From Drechmeria coniospora (taxonomy: Eukaryota; Ascomycota; Sordariomycetes; Hypocreales; Ophiocordycipitaceae), in contig NC_054389.1 of the NCBI RefSeq assembly GCF_001625195.1, positions 3,220,520 to 3,284,519 on the forward strand: a stretch of DNA of 64,000 nucleotides, in the 5' to 3' direction. Of this stretch, positions 13,630-28,316 are shown one piece after another. Below the pieces are notes generated by a model. That model worked only from the letters and a program-made list of their open reading frames with translations, was not told where the DNA came from and ran no database searches. Every line of letters begins with the position of its first letter. The first letter of the stretch is position 1. The position numbers and the translations under genes were made by a program.

Positions 13630-14720
13630 TATACTACTTAGACTTATTAGTTTTTATATCCTTCTTACTTTTATCTTTTTTAGTATTCTTTTTAGGGAGG
13701 GTCTTAAAACTATTTATTATAGTACTTAAGTAGGGGTAGGATATAACTAAAGGAGGTAAGGGTAGGAATATAAAATAAAAGTACTAGGTAATATAAGTAA
13801 TATAGGGGGTAAAGGCAATAGGGTAATATAATAAAAATATACTATTTATATAAAATAAATATAACTTACTATTATTATAAGTAATATAGGAAGTAAAGGG
13901 GGTAAAATAATATAATAAAGGGGAACTATTTATATAAGACTTATATAACTTATAGATATTATAGTATATTTTAGCTAAAGTAGCTACTAACTTAATACTA
14001 ATACCCTCTTATACCTACTAATAGTAGGTAAGACTATATATATTACTTTAGATACCTATTAGGACTTAGGCTATACCCTAAGTAAATATACTAAGGTATA
14101 TACTTAATATAGTACTAAAATAACTATTAGCTTAAGTTAGGGTTAAGGTATTAGTAGTAAGGATAAGAGTATAGTTTAAGTTATTATTATTAGTAATAGT
14201 AGAGGGGAAAATAATACTTAGTATAAGGGTAAAGGTATAAGTAGGGTATATAAGGGTAGGCTTTATTTTAGCTAAAGCTAGGGTATAGGCCTAAACTTAG
14301 CCTAGGGCTAAAAATTTAAGCAAAAGGATAGTATAAGTATTTAATATAATTATAACCTTAGGGTAGGCCTTAACTAAAATATAAATATTATACTAAATAT
14401 AAGTATAAAGATTATATAAAGTATAATATAGCTAAGGGTAAATAGTAAATAAATATAATACCTAAATATATTTAGTATATATATATATATATATATAGTA
14501 ACTAGTACTATAGCTTAGTATATAATTATTATAGCTATTAATAAATAAGGTAATTAATATAAGAAAGGTATATTTTATATACTTCCTCTAAAGGTATAAA
14601 CTCCTTATTAAAGGAGTTACCCTCTATTAAGTATTTACCTAAGGTATAATAGTAATCCGACTTATTAGTATAGTAGCTATAATAAGGGCCTAAACTATAT
14701 TTAGGGGGGGGGGGAAGTAC
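13630..14720 (-). pseudogene. Antisense reading frame of chromovirus 1
   Basis: On the strand opposite to Gag-Pol this region encodes the same peptide as the other copies: YYTNKSDYYYTLGKYL and then EGNSFNKEFIPLEEV are readable without a stop upstream of about 14560, with a shift just after. A run of 12 G (12 C in sense of this frame) lies at 14704-14715. See 56896-58300 for the full description. Confidence 0.55.
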
Positions 14721-15533
14721 TTATAGCAGTAGATATAATAATAGTAGTAGTAGTAATAAAAAGGTAAATAAATCCTTTATAAAGGAGGAGTAATAATAAT
14801 AAGAGTAGAATTAATAATTCTTATTATTACTAGCTTATTAGTTAATAGCCTAAAGGATATATAGAATAACCCTAATAATAAAGTAATAACCTACCTTATA
14901 GGAAAGGAATAATAAGAATAAAGGAGTAAGTATAGTAAAAGGTAGTAAAAAAGTTAATAATAAATTATATAGTAAGAAGCTAAAAAAATAAGTAAGTATA
15001 ATAATTAAAGGAAAGAGAAATAATAAAGTATAATAGGAAGAAAACGGAAAAAGCAATATAAAGGGAGTAATAAGGGGGAAAAGTAAAGTAATACTAAGCG
15101 CCTTAGGTACCTAAAGAATACCTAAGGAATACTTAAGGAGGGAATAAAATAAGGTAGAGTTAGTTACTTTAAGTAATTAGTAAACTCTAAATAGGAGAGG
15201 AGATAATACAAAAAGAAGGCTATATATACTAAGTACTTAATAAATACCTAAAAAAAATTTTTTTTTAGGGGAAGCTATAAATTAGGAAAACTAATCTAAG
15301 GAAGAGTAGTTTAGCTATAGCTATAGCTAGACTTTACTTCAAACGGGTAGAGTAAGACGGTATATTATAGTATTAGGCTTAGCCTAATATAGGAGAATAA
15401 AAGGAACTAAAGGACCTACTAGGAGGAATACATATAACTAGAAGCCCTAATTGTTAAGTAGTTTTCCCTTCTTTAAGTCTTTTAATAAATATTATTAAGA
15501 GTCCTAGAGCAGTCGCCTAGTAACTCTATAACA

Positions 15534-16125
15534 TTACCTACTAATAGTACTATTATATATTAGGACCTACCTAATTATAACTAGTAGTTACTTATTAGTA
15601 GTACTACTACTAGCCTACTTAACTATTATATTACTTTTACTATACTATTATAATTAAACCCTAATACTAATTAATCTTATTAGTTATATTTAACTAGTAG
15701 TATGACTTAATTAAAGTATTTAGAGCTATATTAAATATAAGTAGATTATTTAGAAATATATTATATATAATTAAATTAAATTCTAATATATATATATTAT
15801 ATTAAATAAGGTACTACTTCTTAGGTATAAAATAGTCCTACCTTTTCTATACTCTTAGATAGTAAGGTATATATAAGCTCTATATAAACTTTATATAAGT
15901 AAGTATAAGAAGTATAATAGTCTTTCTTTTTAAATTGTATTTTAGTATTACTATTTAACTTATTTAAATTTATATTTCCTACTTAATTACTAATTAGTAT
16001 ACTTCTTACTATTACTAAAAGCCTTAATTAATATTTATTTTAAATAGTCTATATAACTATACTTTTACTATATACTCTTTCTATTTTAATTCTTTATTCT
16101 AAGAGGTATTTCCCCTTTTTAGTTT
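15534..16125 (+). repeat. Copia LTR fragment (forward)
   Basis: It matches the reverse complement of 23618-24260, including the block complementary to 23926-23970. It seems to be the right part of the LTR into which chromovirus 1 inserted. It is RIP-mutated and the right end is approximate. Confidence 0.65.
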
Positions 16126-16750
16126 TAAAAAGTACTCTACCTTTTATATAAACTTAATAAAGTAGGCTATAATAGATCTATTACCTATTTAAGCCTTAAT
16201 AAATACTAAATTAGGATTACTTTTAGTAAAGGATAAGGATAAAGTACTATAAGATAAGTATATTATAAAGGAAACCCTAGCTATAAAGAATATATAAAGG
16301 TAAGGTAAGTACTATAATATTTTAGTTAAATAAACTAAATATATTTAACCTATATAGGAATTACTAAAAATCCTATAGGAGACTAAAGTACTAATAGACT
16401 ATAAATATAAATAAAGTAATATACTTATATATAATAAACTAGTCTCCTTATAGTAATAGTATTAGTATAGCTTATATTTACTTAGTTTAAAAGGGGTATA
16501 AATAACTCCTTTACCTTAAATTATAACTTCTTAAGATAAAGGACCTAAACCGGCCCTAATAAATTCCTAGCCCTAATTAGGGCGCTATAAGTAAAACGAA
16601 AATTTAATACTATAGTATATAAGTATTAGGCCCTTAACAGCTAGGGGGGGGTAGTAGTTTACTTAAGTTATCCTTAACTAAGGATAAAAAGTAAAGGAAT
16701 TAAGTTAGTACTAAAAGGCTATTTATAAATAAGATATAATAGGTATAAGT
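16126..16750. other. Degenerate AT-rich transposon sequence
   Basis: RIP-like sequence with no frame or repeat end I can name. A run of eight G occurs at about 16644-16651 and one short stretch (about 16550-16600) keeps CpG. It is probably internal sequence following the Copia LTR. Confidence 0.5.
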
Positions 16751-16951
16751 TGTTATAATATTAGGCTTTGCCTAATAGAGCTATGTCCTAGGACAGAGTT
16801 ATATACTACTGTACGTAACTTGTATCCTATGACTAAGCAGGCATTAGAGTATAAGTACTCTAATGCCTAGTACCTTGAGTTAGTATTCCGTAGATTTCTT
16901 AACAACTATTTCCAACCACTAGATACTGGTAGTACTAGAAACTCCATAACA
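16751..16951 (+). mobile_element. Solo LTR, third family, copy 1
   Basis: 201 bp beginning TGTTATAATATTAGG and ending CTCCATAACA, flanked by a perfect TAAGT duplication (16746-16750 and 16952-16956). Only the ends resemble the chromovirus LTR; the interior differs. A short hairpin (ATTAGGC, three bases, GCCTAAT) lies near the left end. It keeps CA and TG, so it is mutated less than its host sequence. No matching internal element was identified. Confidence 0.9.
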
Positions 16952-16956
16952 TAAGT

Positions 16957-18333
16957 ACTACTAAGGGTAGTAAAGGGTAAAATAGTAGTAAAGTAAAATA
17001 GACTAAAGTAATTAATAGTAGTATAATAATAAAAGAAGGGGAACTAAAATTACTAATAAAAAGGGTAAGGTAAATAATGTATATTTATCTTATAAGTATA
17101 ATAGGTAGTAATTAGCTCCTTATAGATTATAGCTATAAGGCTAAACTACTACTACTATATTAATTTAAAGCTATTAAGGTAAGCGTCCTATATACCCTAA
17201 TAGTTATATAAGCCTTATATATTATTAGTAAAACTATATACTAATATCTATGGCTATTACTACTATATACTACTACTATATAATAGTATTATAGCCTATA
17301 AGGTTAGTACTAAGGTACTTATAGGGTTACTAAAAGTTAATAGTAATACTATAATAAAGGCGCTATAAGTAGTACTACTAATAGGGGTAAGGGGAGTAGT
17401 AGGAATAATATTAGCAAAAGTCGTTCTTATAGTATTATAAAGCTTATACTAAAAATTACTAAGCTAATAAAATAAGGTACAAAGGTAAATATAATAGCTA
17501 AGCAATTTATTTATCTTAATATAGGTAGATAAAATAATATAGTTACCTTTAGTAGTAATAAGAATAAGCTTATAAATAATATAATAAAAGTATAAATATA
17601 GTATTAATAAGTATAGAATTTAGTAATACTTATATTAGGCTAAAGTATAAGTTATATAACTATTACTACTACTATATGTATAGTAGGTAGGATAAATATA
17701 GACTAAATACTTAATATAGGGTAAGTATATTTAGGTCTTAGTAGTAGGAATATTATACTTTTTATTAAAAGAGTACCCTTAAATAGTAAAGCTACCTATT
17801 AACTAAATAACTAATAACTTACCAAAAGTATAGTTATATTTAGGGCTATTATTATTATCAAGGGGGGTTAGGAGTATTAAAGGTAGTAAATATAATAGTA
17901 TAATATTAAAAATTAAAAGATAATTTACTAATATAAGTAGGTAGTAATAAATAACAATAGGAACCCTAGTATAGTATATATAGTAAAAAGGGCAAAAGTA
18001 TATAAGAGAGTAGGAAATTATAATAATAGTATTAAGAGAAGTAGTAATTATAATAAAAAAAGCAAGAAAATATAACTTACTTATAATAAATATAAAAGAA
18101 ATATAAAGGGGTAGTATAATAGGGCTATAATAGAACCTTAACTATAAAAGTATTAATATATATACCTAGTAACTACTTGTAAATAGGAAACGGGTAATAA
18201 CTTCTTATTTAATTCGATAAAAAAAATTAATTAAGGTAAGTTTATTATACATACATACTATATTACTATAAGGTACCGCTACGGACGTATAGTACTAGTA
18301 GGACTACTAAAGGAATCTGGGAGGAGGGGAATA
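16957..18333. other. Degenerate AT-rich transposon sequence
   Basis: RIP-like sequence with remnants suggesting retroelement coding on the forward strand near 17100-17500, but I could not assign a domain. It keeps a few CpG clusters around 18275-18320. No gene is supported. Confidence 0.5.
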
Positions 18334-18530
18334 TATTATAATATTAGGCTTTACCTAATAGAGCTACGTCCTACAATAGAGTTATATACTATTATATATA
18401 ACTTATACCCTATAATTAAGTAGGCATTAGAGTATAAGTACTTTAATACCTTATACAGTTAGAGTTCTATAGATTGCTTAATAACTATTTCCAACTACTA
18501 AATATTAGTAGTACTAGTAACTCTATAACA
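18334..18530 (+). mobile_element. Solo LTR, third family, copy 2
   Basis: A second, more RIP-mutated copy of the 201-bp LTR, aligned end to end with 16751-16951 (TATTATAATATTAGG to CTCTATAACA). Flanks GAATA and GTATA agree at four of five bases. It interrupts a chromovirus-type LTR, whose right part follows directly. Confidence 0.8.
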
Positions 18531-18632
18531 GTATATAAACTAAAAGCCCTAACCGGTAAGTAGTTTTTCCTTTAAGTCCTTTAATAAATATTATTAAGAG
18601 TCCTAAAGCAATTACCTAGTAACTCTATAATA
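18531..18632 (+). repeat. Chromovirus LTR, right part
   Basis: It matches the second half of the 171-bp LTR, from the ATATAACTAAAAGCCC block to the end CTCTATAATA. The left part before 18334 is only vaguely recognisable, so this is a diverged or damaged LTR split by the preceding solo LTR. Confidence 0.75.
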
Positions 18633-19440
18633 GTAAGAATAGTATATCCTTAGTACTATATATTATATATAGTATCTTATCTATAACTAAGCGTACTTTT
18701 CTTTTAAGCTATTTAATTCTTTGCCTTTATAGCTGCCTAGCTATTAGGACAGACTCTTTAGTTCTCCTCCCACTTATTCTTCCTCTACTTAACTAAGATA
18801 GTCCTTATAGAAAAAGAAAGTATACCCTAAAAGCTAGAATAATTATATAAGGCATAGAGCTAGGACAGCTTGGTATAGGTTAAACTCGAGTCTTAAATAT
18901 ATACTTGTATTTAGATAAGGCGTACTTAGTTACCCAAATGTCTTGGGTCTCTACTACCGTTACAAAATCACAACCCTAGTCATTACTAGTACTGGGTACC
19001 TGGGTCGATCTCTATTGTTTTCAAGAGCTAATTGCGCGGAGACAGGGCTTATAAATCTTATTAGTCGCACTACACTGCACGACAAAGAATGGGCGCGACA
19101 ATAAGTGTGGACTCAGCAGATCTTACATATTTGGACAGACAGTAACTTTTCCGCCCCGACAACATCATGACTAGCATGGTAGTAGAGGTAGATTCGAAAA
19201 TTTTCGAAACTATCTAACATATAGATGTAACTCCCAGCTTGAAGGAAACACGGACCCCCATTTCCAAACCTGGCTAAAGCAAGCCTGTGCTGCTATAGGT
19301 ACAATCCACTACCTAGGTTGGCCAGGTGAGTCCAACTAGTCGTAGTCTGCCATTCGTCGGTTCGAACTAACACTCTGAAATCGGCTTTCAAATACATCTC
19401 ACTGCAGCCGAATCGACCGGCCACAAACATTGCCCATCCA
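18633..19440. other. Transition into the MCM3 island and MCM3 3' flank
   Basis: AT-rich sequence gives way to mixed sequence between about 18850 and 18900. The part from about 18900 to 19440 is the 3' flank of the MCM3 gene and should hold its terminator. A GGTTCGAACT string near 19360 looks tRNA-like but lacks any supporting arms. No other gene is seen. Confidence 0.6.
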
Positions 19441-22333
<2,893 letters not shown>

Positions 22334-22555
22334 GATTGAGCGTTGTCCGTTTGTGTATTTGATAGATTGATTGCAAAAGTGCAATATCACCAAGCGAGCT
22401 CAACACCAGCCTGACACCTGATGTAATATGATAACTAGTCAGTCTTTCGGCAATTGATTTATGGTCGATAATGGCGAGGCTCGCAGAAGAAGGATAAGAG
22501 AAAATACTGTAATAAGTGTGTGTTACCGAAGTGAATGAGCGAGCAAGACTTGGTG

Positions 22556-22600
22556 ACGCGAACGACACACGTCCGCGGTCGCATTGAGACCATTTACGCG
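22556..22600. promoter_or_regulatory. Two ACGCG (MCB-like) cores upstream of MCM3
   Basis: ACGCG occurs at 22556-22560 and 22596-22600, about 225 and 265 bases before the MCM3 start. ACGCG is the core of the MCB element bound by MBF/DSC1, which drives MCM genes at G1/S in yeasts. The second site, on the minus strand, reads TTTGCGCGTAAA. The neighbouring 22334-22644 is otherwise promoter and leader sequence. Confidence 0.4.
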
Positions 22601-22710
22601 CAAAGTGATACAAACCAACCATGGAGAAGATGGCATTAGGTTAATTGTGCAATGCCCCACCCAAAAGTGGAACCCACCGCCACACTAGGCGCACTACTGG
22701 AATTGTAACA

Positions 22711-22734
22711 CATATGGGGAGGTGTGCCCATATG
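22711..22734. repeat. Inverted repeat CATATGGG / CCCATATG
   Basis: Perfect 8-bp arms (22711-22718, 22727-22734) separated by eight bases, in the intergenic space upstream of MCM3. The role is unknown; it could be a protein site or an old transposon remnant. Confidence 0.6.
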
Positions 22735-22794
22735 GACAATAGACCAGTTAACCGTTCGACCAAATGGCCAAACTGTCAAAAGATCCGCCAGTAT

Positions 22795-22809
22795 CCGCAC
22801 TTAGTGCGG
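22795..22809. repeat. Palindrome CCGCACT-T-AGTGCGG
   Basis: Perfect 7-bp arms around one base, close to the right edge of the MCM3 island. Repeated CTTATAAGGC / GCGCCTTATAGG motifs follow to about 22870. No gene is seen in 22645-22900. Confidence 0.6.
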
Positions 22810-22899
22810 GCACTGCACCTCACATTCGCTTATAAGGCCTATACGCTTATAGTGCGCCTTATAGGAATAGGCACTTTAAAATAGCTTCGGATTTAACTG

Positions 22900-23514
22900 G
22901 ACTTTATACTACAAAGACTGCCCTTTCTATTGTAGACCTACGGATAGATAATATAATACTCCTTTACTTTGCTTTTTTTATTGCTTTTACAGTATTAATA
23001 AATGCCCTTTTGCTGCTATATAGAAATTTCTTATTTATAGCTAAAACTTTTCTTAAACTTAAGCAATATTATTAGTTACTTTTTAACTCTACTATTCAAT
23101 AGCCCAATCTAATTAAAATAAATCTACTAGTCTTAAGGACTATATTTTTCAATATATAGTATACTTAATAAGCTCTTTATACCTTCTTTATTTATTAAAG
23201 TCTTTTACTTATATTAAATATATAGCTATAGTTAAGGAATCCTAAGTAAAATAATTATAATTATAGTTAAATTTATTATTAAGAGACTTGTTTTTAATAT
23301 TTATTATATCTTTTAGTTATACAGTAACCTTACTAACTTACTATAGGATAGTTAATACTAAGAAATAATAAGAATTAAGTAAAAGGTATAAAGTAAAAAA
23401 ATAAGTCTTTAGTACTTAGATTATACTAATTGAATAATTCGTTAAGAATATAAAGAATAAATAAGCTTAAAAGTAATTGCATAAAGTAATTATAAAAGAT
23501 ATATAACGTATAGT
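22900..23514. other. AT-rich sequence right of the MCM3 island
   Basis: RIP-like AT-rich sequence with no recognisable element end, frame or RNA. It starts directly after the mixed-composition island. Confidence 0.6.
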
Positions 23515-23587
23515 TACTATAGAGTTACTAGGTAATTGCTCTAGGACTCTTAATAATATTTATTAAAAGACTTAAAGAAGGGAAAAC
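23515..23587 (-). repeat. Chromovirus LTR fragment (reverse), truncated
   Basis: It matches the reverse complement of the right end of the 171-bp LTR, then stops abruptly where a Copia LTR begins. The rest of this LTR is not seen on the other side. Confidence 0.75.
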
Positions 23588-23617
23588 TATTAAAATACTA
23601 GTATTTATACTAGTAAG
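23588..23617 (+). repeat. Thirty-base stub of a forward Copia LTR
   Basis: It carries the first 30 bases of the Copia LTR (TATTAAAATACTAG through TACTAGTAAG) and then is cut by the start of a reverse Copia LTR. The cut is at GTAAG, the same LTR position used by the insertion at 6001 (CTTAC on the other strand). Confidence 0.65.
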
Positions 23618-24582
23618 TCTTAAAAATAAAAGGGGATATATATACCTCTTGGAATAAAGGAGTAAAATAGAAAGGGTGCGTAGTAAAAGTTTAGTTATAC
23701 GAACTATCCAAAATGGATATTAATTAAGGCTATTGGTAACAGTAGGAAGTATACTAATTAGTAACTAGGTAAGAAATACAGATTTAAATAAGTTAAATAG
23801 TAGTACTAAGGGATAATTTAAAAAGAAAGACTATTATATTTCTTGTACTTACTTATACGTATATATATATATATTTATAGTATATATATCTTATATACTT
23901 GTTCTTTTTCCTAACTATTTAAGAGTATAGGAAAGGGAGGACTATTTTATACCTAAGAGGTAGTACCTTAATTAGTATAATATATATATATATTGGAATT
24001 CTATTTAATTCTATCTAATATATCTCCGAACAATTTACTTATATTTAATATAGCTCTAAATACTTTAGTTAAGTTATACTGTAAGTTGTATAGTTAGTAT
24101 ATGTAATTAATAGACTTACTTTAGTATTAGTATTCGATTGCAATAGTATAGTAGTAGTACTACTATAGTTAAGCTTACTAGTAGTAGTACTACTAGTAAG
24201 TAACTGCTAGTTGTAGTTCGGTAGGTCCTACTGTATAATAGTAGTACTATTAGCGGGTAACTACTAGTAGTAGTTGGGAGTATATTAATTAACGGCCCGA
24301 TTAATAATCTTACTTAGTTAACTAAGTACTACTTATACGTAACGCGTAATAGTAGTAAATTAGTTAGATAGTAGTACTGCTATTAGTAATACTAAGTCTA
24401 AGTAAGGAGAATTTATATATTAAGTATAATTCGTTAACTCAATATACTACTTATATATATAGTATAGTAGTAGTATATTAGTAAGTAGTAGTACTACTAT
24501 TAGGTATTATAAGTAGTAATATATATAGGATAGTATTCTCTTTAGGTAGTCTTATTAATATAAATACTAGTTATTTTAAATA
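23618..24582 (-). repeat. Copia LTR (reverse), 3' LTR of an interrupted copy
   Basis: It starts TCTTAAAAATAAAAGGGG and ends TATTTTAAATA, next to a polypurine-tract complement at 24583-24594. It is similar over its length to 39906-40823. ACTAGTAGTAGT-type repeats fill the middle. RIP-mutated. Confidence 0.75.
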
Positions 24583-24721
24583 CTCCCTCTATTTAGCTAG
24601 TAAGAGTACTACTAAATAGGAATTCTTTAAAGACTTAGTAGGCTAAGGTATTATTAGAAGAGATTAGTAGTAAGGGCCTTAGTAAGACTATTAGTAGGTA
24701 TTAACTTAGTATTAAGATAGC
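24583..24721 (-). pseudogene. Copia pol 3' end, left part (continues at 39426)
   Basis: It is homologous to 6595-6740 and 40824-40960, the end of the Copia RNase H. It is interrupted at 24722 by the reverse chromovirus and resumes at 39426-39905; flanks ATAGC and ATAGT are the target duplication of that insertion. Confidence 0.75.
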
Positions 24722-25540
24722 TATTAAGGAGTTATTAGGTAGCTACTCTAGGACTCTTTATAATATTTATTAAAAGACTTAAAGGAGGGAAAACTACTTA
24801 GTAACTAGGGCTTTTAGTTATATATATACTTCTTAGTAGGTTCCTTAGTTCCCTTTGTTTTTATATATTAGGCTAAGCCTAATACTATAATATACTATTT
24901 TACTTTATTTATTTAAAGTAAAGTCTATCTATTGCTATAGCTAAACTACTCTTCCTTAGGCTAGCCTTCTTATTATTATAGCTCCCCCTAAAAATTATTT
25001 CTTAATTAGTTAGGTATTTACTAAACGTATAGTATATATAGCTCCCTCCTTACTTTATTCTTTTCCTAGGGGCTTATTAGTTACTTAGGGTAATTTGCTT
25101 TACTTTACTTTAGCCCCTCCTTAAGTATTTACTAAATACCTAAGGTATTTTACCTTACTTTACTTCTCCTTTTTACTAATCCCTTTATATTAACTTTTCT
25201 GTTCTCTTTTTATTTTATTTTAATATTCCTTTTTCCTTTAACTATTATACCTATTTATTTTTTAGCTTATTATTATATAATTTTATTATTAACTTTTTTA
25301 TTACCTCTTACTATACCTTTTTTCTATTATTATTATTCCTTTCCTATAAAGTAAATTACTACTTCCTTATTATAGCTATTTTATATATTTCTTAGGTAGT
25401 TAGCTAATAGACTAATATTAATAGGAACTATTAATTTTTCTCTTATTATTATTATTTCTCCCTTATAGAGGGCTATTTACTTTTCTATTACTATTATTAT
25501 TATTATATTTACTACTATAGGTACCCCCTTCCCTTCCCCC

Positions 25541-26620
25541 TAAATATAGTTTGGGCCCTTATTATAGCTATTATATTAATAAGTTAGACTACTATTATAC
25601 CTTAGGTAAATACTTAGTAGAAGGTAACTCTTTTAATAAGGAGTTTATACCTTTAGAGGAGGTATATAGAATATACCTTTCTTATATTAATTACCTTATT
25701 ACTAGTAGCTATAATAATTATATATTTAGCTATAGTACTAGTTACTATATATATATATATATATATATACTAAATATATTTAGGTACTATATTTATTTAC
25801 TGTATACCCTTAGCTATATTGTACTTTATATAACCTTTATACTTATACTTAGTATAATATTTATATTTTAGTTAAGGCCTACCTTACGGTTAGATTTATA
25901 CTAGGTGCTTATATTATTCTTTTGCTTAAGTTTCTAGCCTTAGGCTAAGTTTAGGCCTATACCTTAGTTTTAGTTAAGATAGAGCCTGCCCCTATATACC
26001 CTACTTATACTCTTACCCTTATACTAAGTATTATTTTTCCCCCTATTACTACTAATAATAATAATAATCCAAACTATACCCTTATCCTTACTATTAATAC
26101 CTTAACCCTAACTTAAGTAGGTAGCCGTTTTAGTACTATATTAAGTATATAGTTTAGTATATTTACCTAAAGTATAGCTTAGGCCCTAATAGGTATTTAA
26201 AGTAATATATATAGCCTTACCTACTATTAGTAGGTATAGGAAGGTATTAGTATTAAGTTAATAGCTATTTTAGCTAAAATATATTATAATATCTATAAGT
26301 TATATAAGTCTTATATAAATAGTTCCCCCTTATTATATTATTTTACTCTTTTTACTCTTTATATTACTTATAATACTAATTAGTTATATTTATTTTAAAT
26401 AAATACTATATTTTTATTATACTATCCTATTACTTTTACCCTATATATTACTTAAGTTACTTAGTACTTTTATTTTATACTTTTACCCCTACCTTTTTTA
26501 ATTATATCTTACTCCTACTTAAGTACTATAATAAATAGTTTTAAGACCCTCCTTAAGGAAAATACTAAAAAGAATAAAAGTAAGAAAAATATAAAAACTA
26601 ATAAGTTTAAGTAGTATAAT
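25541..26620 (+). pseudogene. Antisense reading frame of the reverse chromovirus
   Basis: Here the frame opposite to Gag-Pol lies on the plus strand. A stop-free stretch (25551-25871) carries LGKYLVEGNSFNKEF, as in other copies. Further on the same protein can be followed through TAG/TAA interruptions to a lysine-rich end (TKKNKSKKNIKTNKFK, about 26565-26612). The homopolymer before it (CCCCCTTCCCTTCCCCC, about 25524-25540) is shorter and broken compared with other copies. Confidence 0.6.
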
Positions 26621-28316
26621 TAGTATATATTTATAGTAGTATTAAGTTAGGTCCTTATTAGGGCTACTTTAGGGTTATTTTTTTCCTTTAGTATATTTAA
26701 AATTTTATATTTTATTTTATAGCTTACTTATACTTTACTATTTATATAGGGATTTCCCTATTACTATATAAATTCCTTTAGGGCTTTTATTTATACTAAG
26801 GCCTCTATTAGTTCCTAGGTTAATTATTTATAACCTAGTTATTTTATAAGGGTATTATATTATTCCCTTTAGCTTTAGGCCCCCCTTATTATTAGAATAT
26901 ATTTAACTTAGTATTCCTTTTATAAAGTATTGTTCTTATCTTAAACTAATAGTAGGCCTAGCTTTAAATCCTATATTACTTAACTAAGTAAGGGGTTATT
27001 TATTACTTTTTTAATAAGATCTATATAAAAAGTAAGATATAAGCCTTAAGGAATATTTAATATTACTATAAGTAGTATTAGTACTACTAGTACTATAAAC
27101 TTAAAAGCTATTTAGTTTAGCTTTCTATATAGCTTATTAGTTTTAATATATTTAAGGCTAAGCTAGATCTTATTACCTACCTAGAACTTTTTTACTAATT
27201 AACCTAAAGCTACTACTAACTTATATAAGTATTATTATATAAAGGTAATAGCTATTTATATAATTTTTATTCTTTCCCTTAGGTATTATAAGAAAGTAAT
27301 AGCCCTCCCTTTTAGTATTATTATACTTATTTAGTTATCCTTTACTTTAGGTATTATACTAATTTTATAACTTAATAATAGCTTATTTAGGCTAACTCCT
27401 ATAACTAAAGACTTTCTATTATTTAGGGTAAGCTAGTAGGTAATTAAGTAGGCTAATTAATTAAATTACTTAAATAAAATTAGGATCTATAAGGTAGTTT
27501 AAAACTTTTAATTTACTCTTTTAGTATTTCTATTTATTTAGGGGTAATATAAAGTTAATAAGAGTTATTTTATACTAATAAGAAAGTATAAGAATATCTA
27601 GAACTTATTAAGTTAGTTTAATTCCTAATTTATTATAATTTAAGTAGGAAAACCCTTAAATTATTACTAATAGATCTTAAACCGTTCTATATAAGCCTTT
27701 ATACTTATTATAGTTATTGCTCTTAGTTAAATAAATTTAAAAAAATAGTTTATAATAATTATTAAGAATTAAGAGTCCTTATTATTCTATATTAGTAGGT
27801 TAGTTATAAAGTTAATTAATATTTACTTTTAATAATAGTTTAGTAAGGAGATTAGTTATAGGAGTCTTTATCTCTATAAATAGCTCTTATAGCTTTAGTA
27901 GTAATAGTAATTCTAAATATACTATACTATATCTTATAATATATTATTTTAGTAAAAGGTTTACTAAAGTACTTAAAATATTTTATTTTAACTAAAGTAG
28001 CCTAATATAAGTAATTTATATACCTATTATATTATTATATTATTAGTAGTTCCTAAGCTAGTAATTATAGGTATCCCTTATAGTATATTATACTATAGGT
28101 ACTAATAGTATAATTAGTTATTTAATTTTTTATTTTTACTTTTACTAGGAATTTCTATATATCTATTATAACTACTTATTATTAAGCTTTATATATTATA
28201 TTATTTTATAATACTTAATCCTATAATTCCTATAAATAGGGTTTTAAAAAGAATAATTAATTAATTAATATATCCTATAAAAATAGTATTTTCCTTTTTA
28301 CTTATTTCTATATTAC

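Larger units (their letters stand above)
8216..15533 (+). mobile_element. Chromovirus copy 1 (Ty3/Gypsy), full length
   Basis: 7318 bp with LTRs at 8216-8386 and 15363-15533 (171 bp each). The flanks CTACC (8211-8215) and TTACC (15534-15538) are a 5-bp target duplication with one C-to-T change, as RIP would give. LTR ends are TG/CA types decayed to TA...TA or TA...CA. It is the most strongly mutated full-length copy: CpA and TpG are almost gone and no frame is open. It appears to have inserted in a forward Copia LTR, part of which continues at 15539. Confidence 0.92.

Noticed and set aside
4320..18850. Mitochondrial or bacterial AT-rich DNA
   Set aside because: CpA/TpG depletion, LTRs, target duplications and Gypsy/Copia domains show nuclear RIP-mutated retrotransposons.
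19350..19420. Possible tRNA (GGTTCGAACT string)
   Set aside because: No complementary T-arm, acceptor stem or A-box at the right distances.
22645..22884. Plus-strand 79-codon frame right of MCM3
   Set aside because: It runs through inverted repeats and into AT-rich DNA; no recognisable protein.
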